Assembly: GCF_033807715.1 (NCBI RefSeq)
Contig: NC_084592.1
Span: 27,833,919-27,897,918, forward strand
Direction of reading: 5' to 3'
DNA from: Cololabis saira
Lineage: Eukaryota > Chordata > Actinopteri > Beloniformes > Belonidae
Length of the DNA: 64,000 nucleotides
The position numbers and the translations under genes were made by a program. Under the pieces are notes generated by a model. It saw nothing but the letters and a program-made list of their open reading frames with translations, was not told where the DNA came from and made no database searches. Each line of letters begins with the position of its first letter. Within the stretch, counting starts at the first letter, position 1. This document shows, in pieces, positions 58,999 through 64,000 of this stretch.

Positions 58999-59665
58999 TA
59001 GGGATGTCCCGATCAGGTTTTTTTGCCCCCGAGTCCGAGTCCGAGTCCGAGTCCTTTGATTTTGAGGACTTGCCGATACCGAGTCCCGATCCGATACTTT
59101 TATAAAACAATAAAAAATGAAGAGAAAAGAAAATTATGCAGGATGACCCTTTTATTATATTTTAACATGTGTACTGTAAACTGAGCACATAGGAGGTAGG
59201 CAGCTTGAACATTCTTAAGTCAGTATAAAAAAATCCTCGTTCATTCTGAAGTAATTCCACACAACAGACATGATAGCATAGGGCTGCTTCAGCTTCAAAA
59301 CAAACAGGCGTGCTCTGTGCGCATGCGGTGTATGGCTGCCGCTCCGAGCCCACTACTCCACGTGTGCGTTGATTTATGGTCCCGCGTCACACCAACGCAG
59401 AGCCTTCAACGTAGGGTCTGGCGTAGGGTGCGAGTCGCCGCGAACCCTACGCTGTAGACTCTGCGTCGGTGCGACGCGGAACCATAAATCAACGCACACG
59501 TGGAGATTATAAAATACCGGATTTCGGCATATTTTACCGGACAACGGAAACCCTGATATATATATCCGATTCCTGATCGGCTCATAACGTCCGAGTCCGG
59601 ATCGAGTCTGCAATCACGTGATCGGCCCCGATTTCCGATCACGTGATCAGATCGGGACAACTCTA
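58999..59665. mobile_element. hAT MITE (667 bp) with 8-bp TSD
   Basis: Ends TAGGGATGTCCCGATC and GATCGGGACAACTCTA are inverted with two mismatches. A perfect 8-bp TSD GGCATGAC flanks it (58991-58998 and 59666-59673). The subterminal part contains GAGTCC repeats. A palindromic MITE is nested inside, and no transposase is seen. Confidence 0.85.
59356..59505. mobile_element. Palindromic MITE, copy 3 (near-perfect 150-bp foldback)
   Basis: Outer arms of 33 bp starting CTCCACGTGTGCGTTGATTT pair with one mismatch. Inner arms with the CGCAGAG and CTACG words pair further, so most of the 150 bp folds. The core matches copies 1 and 2, but the arms extend beyond theirs into CACGTGTGCGTTG. Confidence 0.8.
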
Positions 59666-59820
59666 GGCATGACATCTTTATACTGGACCTTCTAACTCAG
59701 AGGCTGCTAACACTGGTACCAGCTGAACAGTTGGCTCCTCCTGTTGAGCCATCCTTCATGTTGGTCCCAACTCCTCCAGTATCACTATGTTTGCCTGGAC
59801 TTTTGCTGGGGCTGCGCTCC

Positions 59821-60652
59821 AAGGCAAGGCCAATTTATTTGTATAGCACAATTCAACACAAGGTAATTCAAAGTGCTTTACATCAACATTAAAAGCAGCA
59901 AGACAATTAAACAGTGAATAACAAATGAAATGAAATAAAATGATAAAAGAGGTAAAATAATAAAGAGCACAAGTTGTTAAAAAATAAGGGCAGTAGAGTA
60001 CAGCAGGTAAGTATTTAATAAGTACGCTTCAGTAAACAGTAATGTTTTTAGGCCTGATTTAAAGGAGCTGACAGTTGGAGCAGACCTCAGGTCTACAGGA
60101 AGTCTGTTCCACCGGTGAGGAGCAGAATAACTGAACGCTGCCTCACCTTGCTTGGTTCTGGTTCTTGGGAACCACAACAAACCAGATCCAGATGAACCTC
60201 AGGGGTCTGGGAGCTTCATAGGAACTAACAGATCCAGCATGTATTTTGGTCCAAGACCATTCAGGTCTTTGTAGACCAGCAGTAAGATTTTAAACTCTAT
60301 CCTTTGACTCACTGGAAGCCAGTGTAGTGATTTCATGACCGGTGTAATATGGTCCAGTTTCCTGGTGTTTGTAAGGACTCTGGTGGCAGCGTTCTGGATC
60401 AGCTGCAGCTGCCTGATAGATTTCTTGTTAAGGCCTGTAAAGATGCCATTGCAATAATCCAACCTACTGAAGATGAATGCATGAATACGTTTTTCCATGT
60501 CTTGTTTAGACAGAAACCCCTTAATTCTAGCAATGTTTTTCAGGTGGTAATTGGCAGATTTAGCGATAAACTTTAGATGGCTGTTGAAGTTCAGGTCTGA
60601 GTTAATAATTACACCAAGATTTCTGGCTTGAATTTGAACTGTCAATGACATG
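59821..60652 (-). mobile_element. LINE 3' end (L2/CR1-like)
   Basis: Minus-strand frames read NLGVIINSDLNFNSHLKFIA, FSRLDYCNGIFTGL, QLQLIQNAATRVLT and LHWLPVSQRIEFKILLLVYK. In a second frame comes GEAAFSYSAPHRWNRLPVDL. This is the C-terminal region of a common fish LINE. The 3' UTR ends in 'caatttatttgtatagcac'. The copy is 5'-truncated with one frameshift. Confidence 0.85.
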
Positions 60653-60655
60653 GAC

Positions 60656-61439
60656 CTCCAGGGACCCCAAGGCTGCAGTCAGTTAACTTAGTGCTCCAGC
60701 TCCAGCTGGCCTCATTTCAACTCCAGCAGGAATCACTTCAAATGTTGTTTTGGTAGCAACATCAGAAATAAGGATCGATGAACAAATTCAACAATGAATG
60801 TAAGGCAAGGCTAGTTTGCATCACAGGTTAGCATGAATTAAGCAAAGCTAAAATAGGTAGCTTGTAATCATGTCCCAGCCTGTTGTTGGGCTTGTTCACT
60901 GCACCCATTCACCCTATGTTGGATTAACCCAGCAAAGGCATTTCACTATTTTCCGACAGAAAATCTCATAGCCTTTTCATTTCTTTGATGAGCTCAGACC
61001 TCCTACTATACAGTATGGCTCAAGTACTGCATTCCCCGCCTGAGGCGTTTCTCAGAATCTTCTCTAAGCCACTTGAAAGTTGCTCTCCATGGCCTTTTCA
61101 AACTCTTTCTACAACCAAGTTTTTGCCTCAACAACAGCCAAGGCCACAGTTTGCTTGGACTGCATCTGAGGATTGGTGTGGCATCGGCCATTATGCACAC
61201 TCTGTATTGGTCATTTGTTGTGTAGAGGGAGTTGAGCCAAAAGGCAAGGCTTTCTGTTTACCAGTCTGTGTACGCTGACCCAAGGTCAGGAACTGTGGGT
61301 AGTGATCAAAGGAATAATCGTTTATGCAAGCAGCTGAAATGAGTCTCCTCTGCAGGATGGCTGGACTGTAGGGCGAGTTCAGTCATTCCAGAGTGACTCG
61401 TCTCTCATCAAAGTTCATCATCAAAGAGACTTTGGAGAG
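60656..61439. other. No gene recognised
   Basis: Positions 60690-60840 share 'tgttttggtagcaacatc' text with 5765-5890. The rest, up to 61440, may be a worn upstream part of the LINE end that follows. Confidence 0.3.
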
Positions 61440-61600
61440 ATTATATCTCTCAGCTGACCAGGGAACCCCTCGGTATTCCAACAGATGCTGGAGGAGGTGG
61501 TTGAGGAGAGGTCAGGGCCTCTCTGCTTATGCTGGTGCCCAACCCCAGTTCCAATAAGTGGAAGTCAATGGAATGACGTTGGATGGATGGACTGGCAGAG
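61440..61600 (+). mobile_element. LINE 3' end, same family as the 18.7-26.6 kb LINE
   Basis: Plus-strand text 'gaggagaggtcagggcctct', then 'ctgcttatgctggtgcccaa' and a (TGGA)n tail parallels the EVWASLLRLLP end of the nested LINE, with stops and substitutions. Confidence 0.55.
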
Positions 61601-61706
61601 TATGTCTGTCAATATGGGGCTGTCCAGAGGCCTAAACAAAGGCTTTAAACTGACTCTAGAAAACCTGTATGTGGGGTCATAGAGGGTTTGTACTCATTTT
61701 TATTGA

Positions 61707-61799
<93 letters not shown>

Positions 61800-61804
61800 T
61801 ATAC

Positions 61805-61837
<33 letters not shown>

Positions 61838-61838
61838 A
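61707..61838. repeat. (TA)n microsatellite
   Basis: About 130 bp of TA with occasional TACATA interruptions. The open frames over it are artefacts. Confidence 0.95.
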
Positions 61839-62869
61839 ATACCAACAAGATTGAATGATAAGATGCAAGAGAGAGAATTATGGAATTATGCAGGTGATAT
61901 TTTTGTCCTTGTTTTAATCGGGACTATTTATTATTTATTTTTCCTTTTTTCTTTTCTTACTGGTTCTTTGTTGTTACATATATATTTTTTTTGAGTTTGC
62001 TTCTTTTTTGCGTGGAAATGCTAGAAAGCATTTGTTGTAGAAAGTGTAAATAATAATAATGTGAAGGTTAAAGGGTAGGCATTTATAAGATCAGAGCTTC
62101 AGCCTATTCCTTTTCGATCCAAATGATTACACGATATGCTATGAATGAGTGTACCATATTGAGCACATGATCGAAATAAATAAATAAATAAATAAATATA
62201 TATACACACATATATATATAGCATAGAAAAGAAGGGGATGTTTTCCCTGAAAGCAATTCTGGCTCCATTTTATGGTCATTTATGGGTTAGCGATTCCATC
62301 TCTGCAGTCTTTCACATTATTAATTGTTTATTTATTGACACTGCTGCAATTGCCCTTTTTATCTTTTGTCTTTACCATTCTGCTAAAATCACCATAATTA
62401 AAAAAGAGAAAGGAGAACCATCAATAAGGTCAGTCATTAGGTGAGAGAGGGGTCTGTGGTCTGTAGCCTGTAGTCTTTCTAATTAATAAAGCCAAGGTAA
62501 GGCAGCCAATGATCTCCTAATCTTAGATAAACAGTATAGCTCAATAAAGTATATCCTGGAATGTAAGGTTGCAAATATCAGGGCATATGAGAAATGGTCC
62601 ATACAGTAAGTTGATCTAATGTCAAATGAAGAACACGACGCAGAAGCCATAAGTAAAAACCTAAGTATGCTCTTATTACATCCGCTAATACAGAGCACTT
62701 GATAAATCATTACTAAGAGGGTTAAATACCTCTATAAAAACAGAGGTTTTAGCGATTTGCTGTTCTGGAGTGTTCAGGTGTGTATTAACATTTTAAAACA
62801 AATTTGGAGTCCATCCATGCAAAGATTGATTTCTAATAGATTGGGCTACAACAATCTTTTAATTCTCTA
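61839..62869. other. No gene recognised
   Basis: AT-rich. A short (AAAT)n to TA tract lies at 62176-62220. Confidence 0.3.
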
Positions 62870-63133
62870 CAAGAAGGGTGCAAGCTGTCTATTCCCTGAG
62901 GAGGCTGAGGTCCTTCAACGTTTGTAATACCATGTTGAGAATGTTTTACCAGTCTGTGGTGGCCAGTGCTTTCCTCTACGCTGTGTGCTCGGGGAGTGGT
63001 CTGAGGGCGGCGGACGCTGGTGACATTGTTGGGGCAAAACTGGACTCTGACAGCAGTGTTGGAGAAGAGGACGCTGTCCAAGTTAGGGTTCATCTTGGAC
63101 AATTCATACCACCCACTGCACAACACTCTGGAC

Positions 63134-63866
63134 TAGGGCTGTTCGATTAATCGATTTTAAATCGTAATCGCGATTATGTAATTAGAACGATGTTAAAACG
63201 TGAAAATCGTAAAATCGATTTTTCACTTTTTTTTAAAAAAATTTAATTTATTTTTTTACCTTGTCTGCACACATATTAATGATTGATACCATATTAATGA
63301 TTGATGGAAATACCTCTCAATACCTGCGACAAGTGCCCCATCGGAGAGGCTCTTTAGTGTAGGAGGGGGCGTTGGAACATGCCACCGGGTAGACCGGCTC
63401 GTGTTCCTTGCAAAAAACTTGCAAATGTGAATAGCAAATGTAATGACTGACATTACACACCTCTACCTCCTTCATGGGTTGCATTATTATTTAGCATGCA
63501 AAGACCCAGTTTAGTTTAATTAGAAAATGTCTTGTTTTATTAAATTGGAAATATAACTTACTGTATGTTTGCAAGTGCTGATTTGCTGATTTTTTTTTCC
63601 AGAGATAAAACTTTATATTTTATTATATTTTTTAAAACTTTTTTTCAACTTATTTTACAGAGTTTTGCACTTTATTCATTCATTTTTGGTTTAATAAGAG
63701 CAAAGTTAGCACTTAAAGCCCAATGGGGCAAATGTTCCATTAAAATACAGCATATATGAAATCATTTCTTTGCCTTTTGTCAATTCACAAAATAATCGTA
63801 ATCGAAAATCGGATTTTGAGAGAAAAAAATCGAGATTTTATTTTTGGGCAAAATCGAACAGCCCTA
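63134..63866 (+). mobile_element. hAT deletion derivative (733 bp) with 8-bp TSD
   Basis: Ends TAGGGCTGTTCGATT and AATCGAACAGCCCTA are perfect 15-bp inverted repeats. A perfect 8-bp TSD CTCTGGAC flanks it (63126-63133 and 63867-63874). The interior keeps the end of a transposase gene. Confidence 0.9.
63308..63430 (+). pseudogene. hAT transposase C-terminal remnant
   Basis: The frame reads YLSIPATSAPSERLFSVGGG and then VDRLVFLAKNL before a TGA. This is the C-terminal dimerisation motif of Ac-like hAT transposases, with its ATSAPSERLFS signature. Everything upstream of it is deleted. Confidence 0.75.
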
Positions 63867-64000
63867 CTCTGGACACAGCAGCAGCAGTACTAGGATGATC
63901 CTTACTAAACACACTACTGAGCGCCACAGGAAATCCTTCCCATCTGTGGTCATCAAGCTGTACAACTCCTCACTCAAAAAGAAAGTCAGACATTGGGGAG

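Larger units (their letters stand above)
62870..64000 (+). mobile_element. LINE C-terminal region (L2-like), interrupted by a hAT element, runs off the right edge
   Basis: The plus strand reads VYSLRRLRSFNVCNTMLRMF, YQSVVASAFLYAVCSGS and, after the hAT insert, TTERHRKSFPSVVIKLYNSS. These are the usual last segments of fish L2-type ORF2. Frameshifts are present before the insert. Confidence 0.75.

Overview
The window is vertebrate nuclear DNA, most likely from a percomorph-type teleost fish. Spliced exons encode an insulin-like growth factor binding protein and a receptor activity-modifying protein (RAMP). These sit in a sea of hAT and TTAA-site DNA elements, several LINE lineages, LTR elements, a tRNA-derived SINE and microsatellites. 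There is no operon structure, bacterial gene or CRISPR array. Most open frames are chance frames inside repeats.

Genes. (1) The first coding exon of an igfbp2-type gene is on the minus strand (14620-14980). It carries a signal peptide and the complete 12-cysteine IGFBP N-terminal domain. No later exons were recognised, so they probably lie beyond the left edge, which would make roughly 1-14619 its intron 1. (2) A complete three-exon RAMP gene is on the plus strand (43069-46347, predicted 139 aa, AATAAA at 46674). It lies head-to-head with igfbp2 across about 28 kb of repeats. (3) An orphan terminal exon on the minus strand (58587-58664) encodes an acidic C-terminus of an unrecognised gene, tail-to-tail with the RAMP gene.

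Mobile elements by region. 1-2350: LINE fragment, hAT MITE, and a MITE holding a Myb/SANT-like fossil. 6.1-7.6 kb: two TTAA-flanked elements. 7.7-9.0 kb: a small minus-strand LTR element whose only ORF has 13-residue repeats. 17.1-18.05 kb: first copy of a family here called RF. 18.3-27.1 kb: a legible three-layer nest, in which a hAT MITE (8-bp TSD) holds a LINE (9-bp TSD), which holds a 5.6-kb LTR retrotransposon (4-bp TSD, apparently identical 1935-bp LTRs, a tRNA-Met-type primer site and no gag or pol). 28.4-32.3 kb: an outer element containing an apparently intact autonomous hAT transposon with a 643-aa transposase. 33.6-35.2 kb: TTAA element fragment and a decayed LINE split by a solo LTR. 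37.8-41.3 kb: an RF copy expanded by three near-identical 816-bp tandem units. 44.4-45.4 kb: a third RF copy inside RAMP intron 2, next to a strong hairpin. 48.9 kb: tRNA-derived SINE. 54.5-55.8 kb: a chimeric L1 insertion with a 16-bp TSD. 59.0-61.6 kb: hAT MITE and LINE ends. 62.9-64.0 kb: a LINE interrupted by a hAT deletion derivative that still keeps the transposase C-terminal motif.

The most unusual points are the coding-free LTR retrotransposon, the intact hAT transposon, the 816-bp array, a 94-bp palindrome with LTR-like ends and a 5-bp TSD, and the fact that every copy of one small palindromic MITE lies inside another DNA element. All calls were made by eye. Family names are given only where a motif supports them.
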